Notes: generated by a model not told the origin, from the letters alone. Positions 40,930-50,513 are shown, counted from the stretch's first letter. The stretch: DNA of 56,231 bases from Prevotellaceae bacterium UBA2744 (GCA_002353575.1 DEJQ01000024.1:1-56231); one strand, 5' to 3'. A program made the numbers and translations.

Positions 40930-42972
40930 TTAGAACTTATAGCGAAGTTGTAGTTGCAGGTCGGAACGCGAGGATGAGGCTATCAGTTCGTTGCCGGTAC
41001 CGATAGTTTTGTGGTCGAGATAATTTGTTATGCTGAAACGTGTGGATACTGTGAGCCCTTTTATAGGAGTTAAATTAGCTACCAGAATTCCGCGTATGGC
41101 TTGGTAATAGTATGAGTTTATGCCGAAAGAGTAGAGTAGGGAGGGTTCGTAGTTATATACTCGTGCATTGTATGTATCGGTATCTACATAGATGAGCGAG
41201 AAGTTCAGTTTCAGAAGATTGGTCAGGACTGTCCAGCGTACATTCTCACTGATGGAGAATCCTAACTCCGGAGAGTTTTGTGCAAAGGTGATGCAGATTC
41301 CGTTGGCGGTAGTGACGCAGGTGAGTTTCGGATGAAGCTGTATGGTGTGCTGCAGTTTCACGGTCTGACGTGTGTTGTAGCGCAGAGAGACTGCGTTGTT
41401 CTCAGTGAAGTCCTTCTGCTTTGTCTTGATGTGGTAGCGAAGCATGAAACGGTTTTTAGTACCTGGCGTCCAGGTGGCTTGTGCCATGTAGTCGATGCCA
41501 TAGGACGGAGAGCCTGAAACACCACTCTTGAGCCATGGGAAGCGCATCAGGTCGAGATATGTAAAGATGTCGAGCGATGGGGTCAGTTGAGATGTCCATG
41601 ACAGGTAGATGGCCTGTTCGTTTTGCGGTTTGGAATTCTCGCTGAAGGCATGTCCGTGAATGGTTGTGTATTTAGCACCATAGCTGCGGACCATTAGTTG
41701 CAGGGTGTTACGAATGTTGGGACGAAACTGAAAACCATTGAGTGTGGCAAAGCCGGTCTGTCTGGTACTGGTATGGCTGAGAGCCGTCTCGCCTATCAGT
41801 TTGAATTTCCCGAATTGGTAGGAGTAGGCTATACTGTAGTTTTGAAATCCATTTCCACTCGGACTATATTTATTATATAATGTGGCAGGAGTGTTGCTAC
41901 GTGGAATGAGAGGCAGGGAGTAATGGGAATACATAGAGGTGAGGGATACCTGAAACCGGTTCAGATCCAGATGCAGGTTACCTCCGATGTTAGTTTCTTC
42001 CAGGTTGTGTCGTTTACTGTATTCAAGGGCTGTGCGGCGCAGTCCGTCAGATTTTATAGATGTGATACCTGTTGAGTCGGCATTGTAGTTGCCGTCGAGT
42101 TTGTTGAAAGCGCCAAAGAGTGATGCCGTAAGGCGCTTGTATCGATAACGTACAGCACCGCCGCTAAGGTAGTTGGAAGCGACAAAGGACGAATGGGGCG
42201 AGAAACCTTTGTCGATGGTAGCCACAGGTGTCGCCTGCATGTTTTTGCCATAGCTGATGCTTGTGTTGATGGCAAGACCCAGTCCGAAGTTGGCACGGTA
42301 GTTACCTGCTATAATCTCACAAATCTCGCTGTTCTTTCCTGTCTGCAGATTTTTCAGCATGGCATAGCCGGCAATATAGTCGTAACCACGTTCGCCTTCG
42401 TCCTTTTCTGTTTGTATGCTGGCAAAGAAATGCCCCATACTGCTAAAGGTGTAACGCAGTTTGTTTTTCAGGCCATTGCCTCGGTAGGCACCATTGCGTT
42501 GTCCTTCCTTGGTATAGAAGGGTATATCGCTGCGAATGAATACTTCGTGCTTACTGCGTTTGAATACCTTTTTGAAGGTTATGGACTGGTCGGGTTGCAC
42601 TTCCTCGATAATACAGAATAGTTGAATGACTTCCCGTTCTTCCCGATTCAGTGACTTGACGAACATCAGTTCGCCTAAAGACTGCATAGGAAAATTCTTG
42701 TCGCGATAGTCGATGATGTCCTTTGCCTGTTCTTCACTGATGACAGGTATCTGTAACAATTGGTCGGCTGTGGCAGTGTTCAAGTCGATAGGGTGGATAT
42801 GCAGTTCGTTGAGTTGTTCGAAGATCAGCTCTGTCTGCGAACCGTTCTCCTCATTGTTGAAGATGTAATCCTCAACAAACTCATTCCAGCTGATTTGGGC
42901 AAAACCAGACATGTGCGTTGTGAGAAACGCAAGAAGAATAATGCAGAACCTGTATGATTTCGTAGTTTCCAA
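40930..42972 (-). CDS. Helix-hairpin-helix outer-membrane beta-barrel protein
   Basis: 680 residues. A signal peptide (about 1-25, ending GFAQ) is followed by two helix-hairpin-helix motifs at about 58-115: HPIDLNTATADQLLQIPVIS and ESLGELMFVKSLNREE-like MQSLGELMFVKSL, which recall ComEA-type DNA-binding domains. The remaining 500 residues alternate strands rich in Tyr, Ser and Asn, ending ASSSRSDLQLQLRYKF, a barrel closing strand with terminal Phe. Bacteroidota carry such HhH-barrel proteins of unknown function; DNA uptake is a guess from the HhH. It follows thiL by 31 bases but is unrelated to thiamine. Confidence 0.75.
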   Translation of the reverse strand: METTKSYRFCIILLAFLTTHMSGFAQISWNEFVEDYIFNNEENGSQTELIFEQLNELHIHPIDLNTATADQLLQIPVISEEQAKDIIDYRDKNFPMQSLGELMFVKSLNREEREVIQLFCIIEEVQPDQSITFKKVFKRSKHEVFIRSDIPFYTKEGQRNGAYRGNGLKNKLRYTFSSMGHFFASIQTEKDEGERGYDYIAGYAMLKNLQTGKNSEICEIIAGNYRANFGLGLAINTSISYGKNMQATPVATIDKGFSPHSSFVASNYLSGGAVRYRYKRLTASLFGAFNKLDGNYNADSTGITSIKSDGLRRTALEYSKRHNLEETNIGGNLHLDLNRFQVSLTSMYSHYSLPLIPRSNTPATLYNKYSPSGNGFQNYSIAYSYQFGKFKLIGETALSHTSTRQTGFATLNGFQFRPNIRNTLQLMVRSYGAKYTTIHGHAFSENSKPQNEQAIYLSWTSQLTPSLDIFTYLDLMRFPWLKSGVSGSPSYGIDYMAQATWTPGTKNRFMLRYHIKTKQKDFTENNAVSLRYNTRQTVKLQHTIQLHPKLTCVTTANGICITFAQNSPELGFSISENVRWTVLTNLLKLNFSLIYVDTDTYNARVYNYEPSLLYSFGINSYYYQAIRGILVANLTPIKGLTVSTRFSITNYLDHKTIGTGNELIASSSRSDLQLQLRYKF

Positions 42973-43012
42973 CTCCTGACTATCAACTCCTGACTATCAA
43001 CTCTTAACTATT
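42971..43012. repeat. 14-bp tandem repeat AACTCCTGACTATC
   Basis: AACTCCTGACTATC (42971-42984) repeats exactly at 42985-42998 and, diverged, at 42999-43012, spanning the gap between thiL and the next gene. It covers the thiL stop codon and the start of the next gene. Confidence 0.8.
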
Positions 43013-44101
43013 CAGATGCACCCATCCCTGCGCTTTGAGCGGGAACTCATTGCCGTCGCGAGTGATAAGCACACTGCCCAGGTCGGCTTGGGTAATATAT
43101 CCGATTTCCTTCACACCTTCCATTGCCTCTATCTTTTCATGGTCGGCAACAGGTACGGTGAAAAGGAGTTCGTAGTCTTCACCGCCGTTGAGGGCTGCTG
43201 TGGTGAGGTTCATATTCATCTCTTCGCTCATCACGGCTGTCTGGTAGTCTATCGGAATGCGCTCTTCGTATATGCGGCAGCCGACACCCGACTGCTTGCA
43301 GATGTGGAGCATTTCGGACGACAGTCCGTCGCTTATGTCAATCATAGATGTAGGCTGAATGCCTTGCGCACGCAGCCCTTCGATGATGTCACGACGGGCA
43401 GACGGGCGCATCTGACGTTCGATAAGGTATTCTTTCCCTGCAAAATCGGGTTGGCTGACTTCTGAGAGCTGTTGCTGCAGTTGTTTCTTTGCAGTTTCGT
43501 CGGTGGTCTCAGCCATCTTCTTCTGTATTTCTTCTATCTGCTTGTAATATACCTGCTTTTCGCGTTCCAGAAGCTGGAATCCCATGTATGCCGCTCCGAG
43601 GTCACCGCTGACACATACTATATCTGTAGCCTTGGCTCCGTCGCGACGGATAGCCTTACCGTGTTCCACGGTACCGATGGCTGTAATGCTGATGGCGAGA
43701 CCTGTCATGCTGCTGGTCGTGTCACCGCCAACGATATCGACTTTATGTTCCTGGCAGGCGATGCGCAGACCTTCGTAAAAGTCCTCCAGGTCTTCAACCT
43801 GAAACCGTTTGCTGATGGCAAGGCTCACTGTAATCTGTTTGGGTGTTCCTCCCATGGCATAGATGTCACTGAGGTTTACTATGGCACTCTTGTATCCCAG
43901 ATGTTTCATGGGAATATAAGTGAGGTCGAAGTGTATGCCTTCCATCAACAGGTCGGTAGTGACGAGGATGTCGGTGTTGTCGTCACCTCTCAGGATGGCA
44001 CAGTCGTCACCTACTCCGCAGAGGGTTTCTGTGTTCTGCAGTTTTATGTCTTTAGTCAGCTGGTCGATCAGACCAAACTCTCCGAGTTCTGAAATATTCA
44101 T
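43004..44101 (-). CDS. thiL: Thiamine-monophosphate kinase with a coiled-coil insertion
   Basis: 365 residues. ThiL motifs: FGLIDQLTKDI, GVGDDCAILR, VTTDLLMEGIHFDLTY, KSAIVNLSDIYAMGGTP, GGDTTSSMTGLAIS, and GEDYELLFTV near the end. It makes TDP, the active cofactor and the riboswitch ligand. Residues about 175-225 form an insertion (YYKQIEEIQKKMAETTDETA, then KKQLQQQLSEV) with heptad-like charge that is longer than in E. coli ThiL (about 325 residues). It sits in the sppA-lpxK-pnp operon rather than with the thi genes, 21 bases after pnp. Confidence 0.93.
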   Translation of the reverse strand: MNISELGEFGLIDQLTKDIKLQNTETLCGVGDDCAILRGDDNTDILVTTDLLMEGIHFDLTYIPMKHLGYKSAIVNLSDIYAMGGTPKQITVSLAISKRFQVEDLEDFYEGLRIACQEHKVDIVGGDTTSSMTGLAISITAIGTVEHGKAIRRDGAKATDIVCVSGDLGAAYMGFQLLEREKQVYYKQIEEIQKKMAETTDETAKKQLQQQLSEVSQPDFAGKEYLIERQMRPSARRDIIEGLRAQGIQPTSMIDISDGLSSEMLHICKQSGVGCRIYEERIPIDYQTAVMSEEMNMNLTTAALNGGEDYELLFTVPVADHEKIEAMEGVKEIGYITQADLGSVLITRDGNEFPLKAQGWVHLNS

Positions 44102-44122
44102 GAATGAGAAATATATATAACC

Positions 44123-44932
44123 TTAAATCTGTTTGAGAACTTCCTTTATGAGTGCAGTCATGCGAGGCTGTGCGGCTGTGGCAGCTTCCTGTACCTCTTC
44201 ATGGCTTACCTCCTTCACATTTTCATATCCGCCTAAGTCGGTAATGATGCTGAATCCAAGTACGCGGATGCCACAGTGGACAGCAACGATGACTTCGGGT
44301 ACGGTACTCATGCCCACTGCGTCGGCTCCCCAACCGCGGAACATACGATATTCGGCAGGAGTCTCGTATGTAGGCCCTGCTGTTCCCACATATACTCCGT
44401 GCTGAATGCTGATATCGAGACGCTTAGCTGCTTCGTCAACCAGTCGGATGAATTCATGGTCGTAAGCCTCGTGCATGGAGGGAAAACGCGGACCTGTCGG
44501 GAAGTTCTTTCCTCGCAGAGGGTTTTCGGGGAACGAATTGATATGGTCTGTGATGACCATGATGTCGCCTACGGAGAATGCCGGGTTCATACCTCCGGCA
44601 GCGTTGCTGACAATCAGATTCTTTATACCCAGTTTATACATGACACGAATGGGAAAGGTCACTTCCTTCATGCTGTAACCTTCGTAGTAGTGGAAACGTC
44701 CGTCCATCGCGATAATATCTACGCCTGCCAGTTTTCCGAATATCAGTTTTCCGGCATGACCCTCAACCGTTGATACGGGCATATTGGGAATCTCGGAGTA
44801 GGGGATTTCGCAACTCTTGTCGATAAAACTTGACAGGTTGCCCAGTCCTGAACCAAGTATGATGGCTGTCTTAGGCTTGGCACTTAGCTTTTGATTAATA
44901 AATGCGGCTGTTTCTTGTATTTTTGTGTACAT
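44123..44932 (-). CDS. Purine-nucleoside phosphorylase
   Basis: 269 residues from ATG 44930-44932; an upstream ATG is open but makes the overlap with lpxK longer. PunA-type motifs: TAIILGSGLGNLSS, STVEGHAGKLIFG, RVMYKLGIKNLIVSNAAGGMNP (with SNAAGG), HINSFPENPL and PEVIVAVHCGIRVLGFSIITDLG. It phosphorolyses purine nucleosides in the salvage path. Its first 38 bases overlap the lpxK end, so it is translated with that gene. Confidence 0.94.
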   Translation of the reverse strand: MYTKIQETAAFINQKLSAKPKTAIILGSGLGNLSSFIDKSCEIPYSEIPNMPVSTVEGHAGKLIFGKLAGVDIIAMDGRFHYYEGYSMKEVTFPIRVMYKLGIKNLIVSNAAGGMNPAFSVGDIMVITDHINSFPENPLRGKNFPTGPRFPSMHEAYDHEFIRLVDEAAKRLDISIQHGVYVGTAGPTYETPAEYRMFRGWGADAVGMSTVPEVIVAVHCGIRVLGFSIITDLGGYENVKEVSHEEVQEAATAAQPRMTALIKEVLKQI

Positions 44933-45914
44933 AGTCAAGTATGATTTTATTGAACTTCTTTTCTGTTTTGTCAATGAATTCCACTTCGACGGGGATGACA
45001 GTGTGAGGCAGGGAACTGAGTCGTGTGGAGTCCTTCTCTGTGGTTATGATATGTCGTCCGGCAGCATGCTTTTTGATAGCCTCTATGTCGGCATCGGTGA
45101 AAGCATGGTGGTCGGGGAATTCCATCAGTTCGAGTTCCGGATAGAAGAGGCGCAGGTCTTCTTCCATCTGGTGTGGAGAGGCAATTCCTGTGACAAGCAG
45201 TGGTGCCTCTTTAAACTGCGGCATTGGCATAGGGTAGGACATCTTTGTGAAGAATAGTTTCTGGTGGTACTGCAATGACAGTTCACGTTCTATTCCTTTG
45301 CGTTCCACCGGAGTTATTCTGGCAGGACATTTCGTTACAATCACTATGTCGGCACGTTCCTTTCCCGTTACAGACTCGCGCAGTCGTCCTGCCGGCAACA
45401 GATAGTCGCGTGTGATGAGTCGATTGTAGTCTATCAGCAGGATATTGATGCCGGGCAACACATACCGGTGCTGGTAGGAGTCATCCATGAGAATCACATC
45501 TGCTGCAGGCTTGATGTCATCGGCAAGCAGTCGCCTGATGCCATTCCTGCGGTTTGCATCCACAGCCACGTGAATGTCCGGAAACTTGGTCTTCATCTGC
45601 AGCGGTTCGTCTCCTATATCCTTCATTGTACTCTGTTCGTTGGCAAGTACAAAACCGTTAGACTTGCGTTTGTATCCACGAGAGAGCACTGCTACTTGAT
45701 AGTCCTTGCTGAGGAGCCTGATCAGGTATTCAGTATGCGGAGTCTTACCCGTTCCGCCTACGGTGATGTTACCTATGCCGATAACGGGAATGTCGAAAGA
45801 CTTCTGCTTCAGCACTCCTGTGTCGAAAAGCAGATTCCTTATCGTAACTACAAATCCGTATATCCATGCAATGGGAAGTAGCAACGGGTATTTTTTTATC
45901 TGTGGATCACTCAA
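44895..45914 (-). CDS. lpxK: Tetraacyldisaccharide 4'-kinase
   Basis: 339 residues. P-loop GNITVGGTGKTP (N-terminal third), YQVAVLSRGYKRKSNGF, DADVILMDDSYQHR-like ILMDDSYQHRYV and AGRLRESVTGKERAD are LpxK signatures. It adds the 4' phosphate to the lipid A precursor, consistent with a Gram-negative envelope. It follows sppA by 49 bases and overlaps pnp by 38. Confidence 0.95.
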   Translation of the reverse strand: MSDPQIKKYPLLLPIAWIYGFVVTIRNLLFDTGVLKQKSFDIPVIGIGNITVGGTGKTPHTEYLIRLLSKDYQVAVLSRGYKRKSNGFVLANEQSTMKDIGDEPLQMKTKFPDIHVAVDANRRNGIRRLLADDIKPAADVILMDDSYQHRYVLPGINILLIDYNRLITRDYLLPAGRLRESVTGKERADIVIVTKCPARITPVERKGIERELSLQYHQKLFFTKMSYPMPMPQFKEAPLLVTGIASPHQMEEDLRLFYPELELMEFPDHHAFTDADIEAIKKHAAGRHIITTEKDSTRLSSLPHTVIPVEVEFIDKTEKKFNKIILDYVHKNTRNSRIY

Positions 45915-45963
45915 AACGGCAGATGTGTGGGGGTTATGACTGATGGGTGTGAATCATCTGTGG

Positions 45964-47763
45964 TTAGAAATTGAACGAAATGCTATATGGCAGACTTGCC
46001 TGAATGCCTGATTTCTTGTTGATGGATTGCACCTGACGGAACATCTCATAGTATTCGCCTAAGGAAGTCTGCAGTTTTACGTCGGCATACGAACTGTTCT
46101 TCTCTTCATTCAGCAGGTCATCTATGAATGTGTTCTTTGCAGGGTATTCTATGATGCTGTATTCGCTGATGTCGGCACGCTTCATTGCTACTTTGATAGC
46201 ATCGTCGAGTGTGCCGAGTTGGTCGATGAGGCCGAACTGAAGTGCGTGCTTGCCCGTCCATATTCTGCCTTCGGCGATTTTCTTTATGTCCTCAACCGAT
46301 TTTCCTCTGCTGTAGGCACAACGTTTAGTGAACAGGTCATAACCGTTGTTTACGTATTCCTGTATGATGGCAGCTTCCTCAGCCGTGAATGCTCTCGCCA
46401 TACTTTGTCCCAAGTCGGAATGGGCGTTGGTCTTTACTGTGGAAACGTGAATACCCAGTTTCTTGTTCAATAGTTCGTCGGCCTGAGGGAAGAGTCCGAA
46501 GATGCCTATTGACCCGGTGATGGTAGTTGGCTGTGCTACAATCCAATCAGCTGCACAACTGATGTAATAACCTCCGCTGGCAGCATAGTCGCCCATGCTT
46601 ACGATGACAGGCTTTTCGTTCTTCAGCTGACGGATGGCATGCCAGATCTGCTCTGAGGCATAGGCACTTCCTCCTCCGGAGTTTACGCGAATCACGACAG
46701 CCTTTATATTTTCGTCATTGGTCAGTTCCTGCAAGTCCTTCACAGTCTTCTTGCCGACGATTTCGTGCTCGCTGTTGTAGCTTGGAATGCTATGAGAAGT
46801 TTCCTGGACAATATCGCCATAAGCATAGTAAACGGCAATCACATTGCCCGATGTCCCCTTTGGCTTCGACGACGAGATAGAAGCCAGGTCGTTTACGGAA
46901 ATGGTCTTGTATTCGTCCGGTTCGTCTATGTCTTTTATCATATTGCAGATAATCTGTGGCACCTGGTCGCTGTATGCCAGTTTGTCTGCCAGCTTCTCTG
47001 TCTTGTAGTTTGCCGGTTGTGTGAATGCCATGAAAGTGTCTGCCAACTGATTCAGTTTTGCCACACTTATCTTTCTGCTTGCGCTCACCTCGCTGGTCAT
47101 CTCACCCCATAATTCGCTCGAAACAAGTGTGAGCTGTTCGCGGTTTGCATCGCTCATCTCGTTCAGCAGGAAGGGTTCTACGGCACTCTTGTATGTACCT
47201 ACCTTGAATACCTGCATACCGACACCTATCTTATCGAGCAGATCCTTATAGTATCTTGTCTGCATGGATATTCCGTGCCAGTCGATTACGCCTTGTGGGT
47301 TTACTATCAGCGAGTCGCTTACACTGCACAGGTAGTATGCTCCCTGGGTATAGACATCACCATAGGAGATGATGAATTTCTTCGACTTCTTGAACTCAAT
47401 CAGAGCCTTTCGAATCTCTTGCAAAGTGGCTGGGGCTGCACCTACGAGTGTCCCTGCCTCGATGTAAATACCCTTGATGTTATCGTCATCCTTTGCATGG
47501 CTGATAGCTTTCAGTATGTTTTCCAGACTCTGATTCTCGGCAATGCTACCTGCAAGGAGTGATGACAGCGGATCGTCGTCTGTGCGTTCACTGATTATAC
47601 CTGTCAGGTTGATGACGAGTACAGAGTTTTTATCCACAGTAGTCTTTGAGGATTGAATTCCTGCAAAACCGATTATTGTGCTTACGGTAGTAAACAAAAA
47701 GATGATGCTTACTATAATCATGCCGACAATTGTGGCAAGAACATATTTTAGGAAAGATTTCAT
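45964..47763 (-). CDS. sppA: Signal peptide peptidase SppA, double-domain type
   Basis: 599 residues. An N-terminal membrane anchor (VLATIVGMIIVSIIFLFTTV) is followed by two ClpP-like domains. The C-terminal one has AVVIRVNSGGGSAYASEQIW and SMGDYAASGGYYISCAADWIVAQPTTITGSIG, with the nucleophile Ser in the ASGGYY motif; the N-terminal one has SYGDVYTQGAYYLC at the matching place, the lysine-supplying half. It clears cleaved signal peptides from the inner membrane. It opens the operon with lpxK, pnp and thiL. Confidence 0.94.
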   Translation of the reverse strand: MKSFLKYVLATIVGMIIVSIIFLFTTVSTIIGFAGIQSSKTTVDKNSVLVINLTGIISERTDDDPLSSLLAGSIAENQSLENILKAISHAKDDDNIKGIYIEAGTLVGAAPATLQEIRKALIEFKKSKKFIISYGDVYTQGAYYLCSVSDSLIVNPQGVIDWHGISMQTRYYKDLLDKIGVGMQVFKVGTYKSAVEPFLLNEMSDANREQLTLVSSELWGEMTSEVSASRKISVAKLNQLADTFMAFTQPANYKTEKLADKLAYSDQVPQIICNMIKDIDEPDEYKTISVNDLASISSSKPKGTSGNVIAVYYAYGDIVQETSHSIPSYNSEHEIVGKKTVKDLQELTNDENIKAVVIRVNSGGGSAYASEQIWHAIRQLKNEKPVIVSMGDYAASGGYYISCAADWIVAQPTTITGSIGIFGLFPQADELLNKKLGIHVSTVKTNAHSDLGQSMARAFTAEEAAIIQEYVNNGYDLFTKRCAYSRGKSVEDIKKIAEGRIWTGKHALQFGLIDQLGTLDDAIKVAMKRADISEYSIIEYPAKNTFIDDLLNEEKNSSYADVKLQTSLGEYYEMFRQVQSINKKSGIQASLPYSISFNF

Positions 47764-47858
47764 TTTCGTTTTTTTCGTTTATCGTTCATTGGTTAACGGT
47801 TAGCAGTTAGAATCCCGGTACGTCTTGACTTCTCTAACTCCTTGCCTTTTCCAAATCC

Positions 47859-48974
47859 TTATCTCACATACTTTGTGTATTCGCATGCTGCGAGCAGCCA
47901 TGCTCCAGTGCCGAATGGAGCCTGCGACTTAGCATCTACGGTCTTCGTTGGGTCGGGTTTCTCGCCTATAGGTTGTACGTAACCGATGCTGCCGTCTGTC
48001 TGCATGGCAGTGTTGTTCAGGTAGTTCCATGCCTTGTCGATACAGTTCTTGTAATCTTTCGCAGGGAGTATTCCGTTGTTCACGCCCCACAGGATTCCAT
48101 AGGTGAAGAACGCAGTTCCGCTGGTTTCGTAGCCCGGAGCATCATCTTCGCAGAGCATCGAACGGCTCCAGTAGCCGCCTTTCTGCTGACATGCCTTCAC
48201 GCCCTCTGCAAGTTTCTTGAAACGGTCAACATAGAATGCCCTGTATTTGCAGTCCCTCGGCATGTCCTGCAGCACCTTGGCAAGACCTGCCAATACCCAT
48301 CCTGCACCACGGGCCCAGAAACTCTTTCCTCCGTTGCAGGCAGTCTTTACCTTCGGATACACGTATTTGCCGTCGCGATAGTACAGTTTCGCATCTGTGT
48401 CGAAAAGCAGACTGTCAGTCCAGCGGTAGCATTCATACTGTTTGTCGAGCAACTTCTGGTCGTGGGTCACCGTGTAGAGTTTTGAGAAGATAGGCATACC
48501 CATATACAGGGCGTCTGCCCACCACCAATAGTCGCGCTCGGGTGTAGTTGCCTGATAGCACATTACTTCCAGGGCTCTTTGCAGGCGTTCTGCTCTGTGC
48601 TCCAGCTTATAAAGGTCGATATATACCTGAAAACATATCTGCCAGTCGGCAAAGAGTACATGGTCCATACCCTCGCCATAGGTCTTGTATTTCCATTTGC
48701 GCTTATCTGTCTGAGTAGCTCCCTTCCATTTGTTATATTCAGCCCATCTGATGGCATAATCCAGATATTTCTGTTCGCCTGTCAGTTCATATGCCGCTTG
48801 ATTCCCAGTGAAGTAGGCTGCATTATCCCAAAAACCGCGACACTGGGCAGAGTTGTGCTCTTGCCAATAGTTATTTACTTTCTTGATAGAATTGATTATG
48901 TCCTCTCGTCCCTGTGCATAAACAGAAGAGAACGATATGAGAAACATCAGTAATGATAGCAGTTTTGTTTTCAT
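47859..48974 (-). CDS. GH105 (YteR-like) unsaturated rhamnogalacturonyl hydrolase
   Basis: 371 residues with a signal peptide (about 1-20, SVYAQ) and an alpha/alpha-barrel: GFWDNAAYFTGNQAAYEL, YGEGMDHVLFADWQICFQ, DYWWWADALYMGMPIFSKLY (with the catalytic Asp of GH105), GGKSFWARGAGWVLAGLAKVL and ETSGTAFFTYGILWG. It removes the unsaturated uronic acid left by pectate or rhamnogalacturonan lyases. No SusC/D, lyase or other pectin gene is adjacent, so it is an orphan of a polysaccharide pathway. A TATATTTG box lies inside the pcnB 3' end upstream. Confidence 0.87.
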   Translation of the reverse strand: MKTKLLSLLMFLISFSSVYAQGREDIINSIKKVNNYWQEHNSAQCRGFWDNAAYFTGNQAAYELTGEQKYLDYAIRWAEYNKWKGATQTDKRKWKYKTYGEGMDHVLFADWQICFQVYIDLYKLEHRAERLQRALEVMCYQATTPERDYWWWADALYMGMPIFSKLYTVTHDQKLLDKQYECYRWTDSLLFDTDAKLYYRDGKYVYPKVKTACNGGKSFWARGAGWVLAGLAKVLQDMPRDCKYRAFYVDRFKKLAEGVKACQQKGGYWSRSMLCEDDAPGYETSGTAFFTYGILWGVNNGILPAKDYKNCIDKAWNYLNNTAMQTDGSIGYVQPIGEKPDPTKTVDAKSQAPFGTGAWLLAACEYTKYVR

Positions 48975-48981
48975 GGAGTTG

Positions 48982-50460
48982 TTAATTTTTAGTGTTGCTG
49001 CAAATATACGGATTTATTCCGATTATCTCCGCTTCTTTCATCAATAGTTTTTTTGCGGGTTCATATTCATTTGGTATTTCACCGTCGAGAATGGCGTCTT
49101 TGATACGTGTTTTCAGCATGCCTACTTCCTTGCTTGGCTGCAGGCCGAACATCTCCATGATCTCCTCTCCGCTGATGGGGGGCTGGAAATTACGTATTCG
49201 GTCCTTCTCCTCTATGTCGATGAGTTTTTGGCGCACCAATTCGAAATTCTGTATGAAACGCTGCTTTTTCTCTTTGTTCTTCGATGTTATGTCAGCAGTG
49301 CAGAGAGTCATAAGGTCATCTATGTTGTCACCTGCCTCGAAGAGCAGTCTGCGCACGGCACTGTCTGTCACTTCCTCGTCGGCAATGACTATTGGTCGCA
49401 TATGCAGTCCTACGAGTTTCTGTACATACTTCATCTTCTCGTTCATGGGCAGTTTCATCCTGCGGAATATATTCGGAATCATGCGTTCGCCGATGTCGTT
49501 GTGGTTATGGAATGTCCACCCCAGTGTGTTGTCCCACCTCTTCGACTTGGGCTTGCCTATGTCGTGCAGTATGGCTGCCCATCGCAGCCAAAGGGTGTTC
49601 TCCTGCTCGGGGTCGGTGTTGCGAGCCACGTTGTCGAGTACCTCCAGGGTATGGTAGAAATTATCCTTGTGCGCTCTGCCGTTTCTGGTTTCCACACCCT
49701 GCAGTTGTGTCATCTCCGGAAAAATGATTGCCAGCAGTCCGCTGCGTTCCAAGTCGATGAATCCCTTCGACGGGATGGAGGAAAGGATGATTTTGTTCAG
49801 TTCGTCGCTTATGCGTTCATAGCTGATTATCTTTATCCTCTCTTTGTTCCGTTCAATGGCATCGAATGTCTCGTCTCCTATCAGGAAGTTCAGCTGGGTT
49901 GCAAATCTTATGCAGCGCATCATCCTGAGCGGGTCGTCGCTGAAGGTGATGTCGGGGTCGAGTGGGGTGGCGATTATCCCGTCTTCCAGGTCGAGCAGTC
50001 CATCGAACGGGTCGATGAGTGTGCCGAAGTGCTGTCGGTTCAGTTGCAGTGCCATTGCGTTGATGGTGAAGTCGCGCCGGTTCTGATCCTCTGCCAGAGT
50101 ACCGTCTTCGGTAATCGGCTTGCGCGAGTTGTGGTCATAGCTCTCGCGCCGTGCCCCCACAAATTCTATTTCTATGTCTTTGTGTTTCAGTTGTGCTGTT
50201 CCGAAGTTGCGATATATGGCGATGTGTGCTTTCACGAGTTTCTTCTTCAGTACCTCTGCCAGCACGATGCCGGGACGCTCCGTTCCGTGTCCCACTACGA
50301 CTATATCTATGTCCTTCGATTTTCTTGCGAGAAACAGATCTCTTACCCATCCGCCAATGACGTAGCAGTCGAATTCCAGTTCATCGGCAGTGTCTCCAAT
50401 CAGCCGGAACACCGGATGGTCCAGCGCTCTCACAAGGTCATCATGTGTTAAGTGTCTCAC
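48982..50460 (-). CDS. CCA tRNA nucleotidyltransferase / poly(A) polymerase with HD domain
   Basis: 492 residues. The nucleotidyltransferase motif is VIGGWVRDLFL (residues 34-44) followed by KDIDIVVVGHG with the metal pair Asp50 and Asp52; then FGTAQLKH and RRDFTINAMA, and the C-terminal HD domain (RWAAILHDIGKPK). Bacteroidota annotate this as a CCA-adding enzyme or poly(A) polymerase; the sequence does not decide. A good promoter (50483-50513) precedes it, and it is divergent from the MFS gene. Confidence 0.92.
   Translation of the reverse strand: MRHLTHDDLVRALDHPVFRLIGDTADELEFDCYVIGGWVRDLFLARKSKDIDIVVVGHGTERPGIVLAEVLKKKLVKAHIAIYRNFGTAQLKHKDIEIEFVGARRESYDHNSRKPITEDGTLAEDQNRRDFTINAMALQLNRQHFGTLIDPFDGLLDLEDGIIATPLDPDITFSDDPLRMMRCIRFATQLNFLIGDETFDAIERNKERIKIISYERISDELNKIILSSIPSKGFIDLERSGLLAIIFPEMTQLQGVETRNGRAHKDNFYHTLEVLDNVARNTDPEQENTLWLRWAAILHDIGKPKSKRWDNTLGWTFHNHNDIGERMIPNIFRRMKLPMNEKMKYVQKLVGLHMRPIVIADEEVTDSAVRRLLFEAGDNIDDLMTLCTADITSKNKEKKQRFIQNFELVRQKLIDIEEKDRIRNFQPPISGEEIMEMFGLQPSKEVGMLKTRIKDAILDGEIPNEYEPAKKLLMKEAEIIGINPYICSNTKN
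49001..49008 (-). promoter_or_regulatory. Possible -7 box for the GH105 gene inside the preceding gene
   Basis: Minus-strand TATATTTG, 27 bases before the GH105 ATG and within the last codons of the CCA-enzyme gene. No -33 TTTG is seen. Confidence 0.35.
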
Positions 50461-50482
50461 TCTTCTTCTCTTAAAATTTCAG

Positions 50483-50513
50483 CAAAAGTACGATTAAGCG
50501 AGCACAATACAAA
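50483..50513 (-). promoter_or_regulatory. Bacteroidota-type promoter for the CCA-enzyme gene
   Basis: On the minus strand TTTG (50510-50513), a 19-base spacer, TACTTTTG (50483-50490), an exact consensus match 23 bases from the ATG. Confidence 0.75.
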
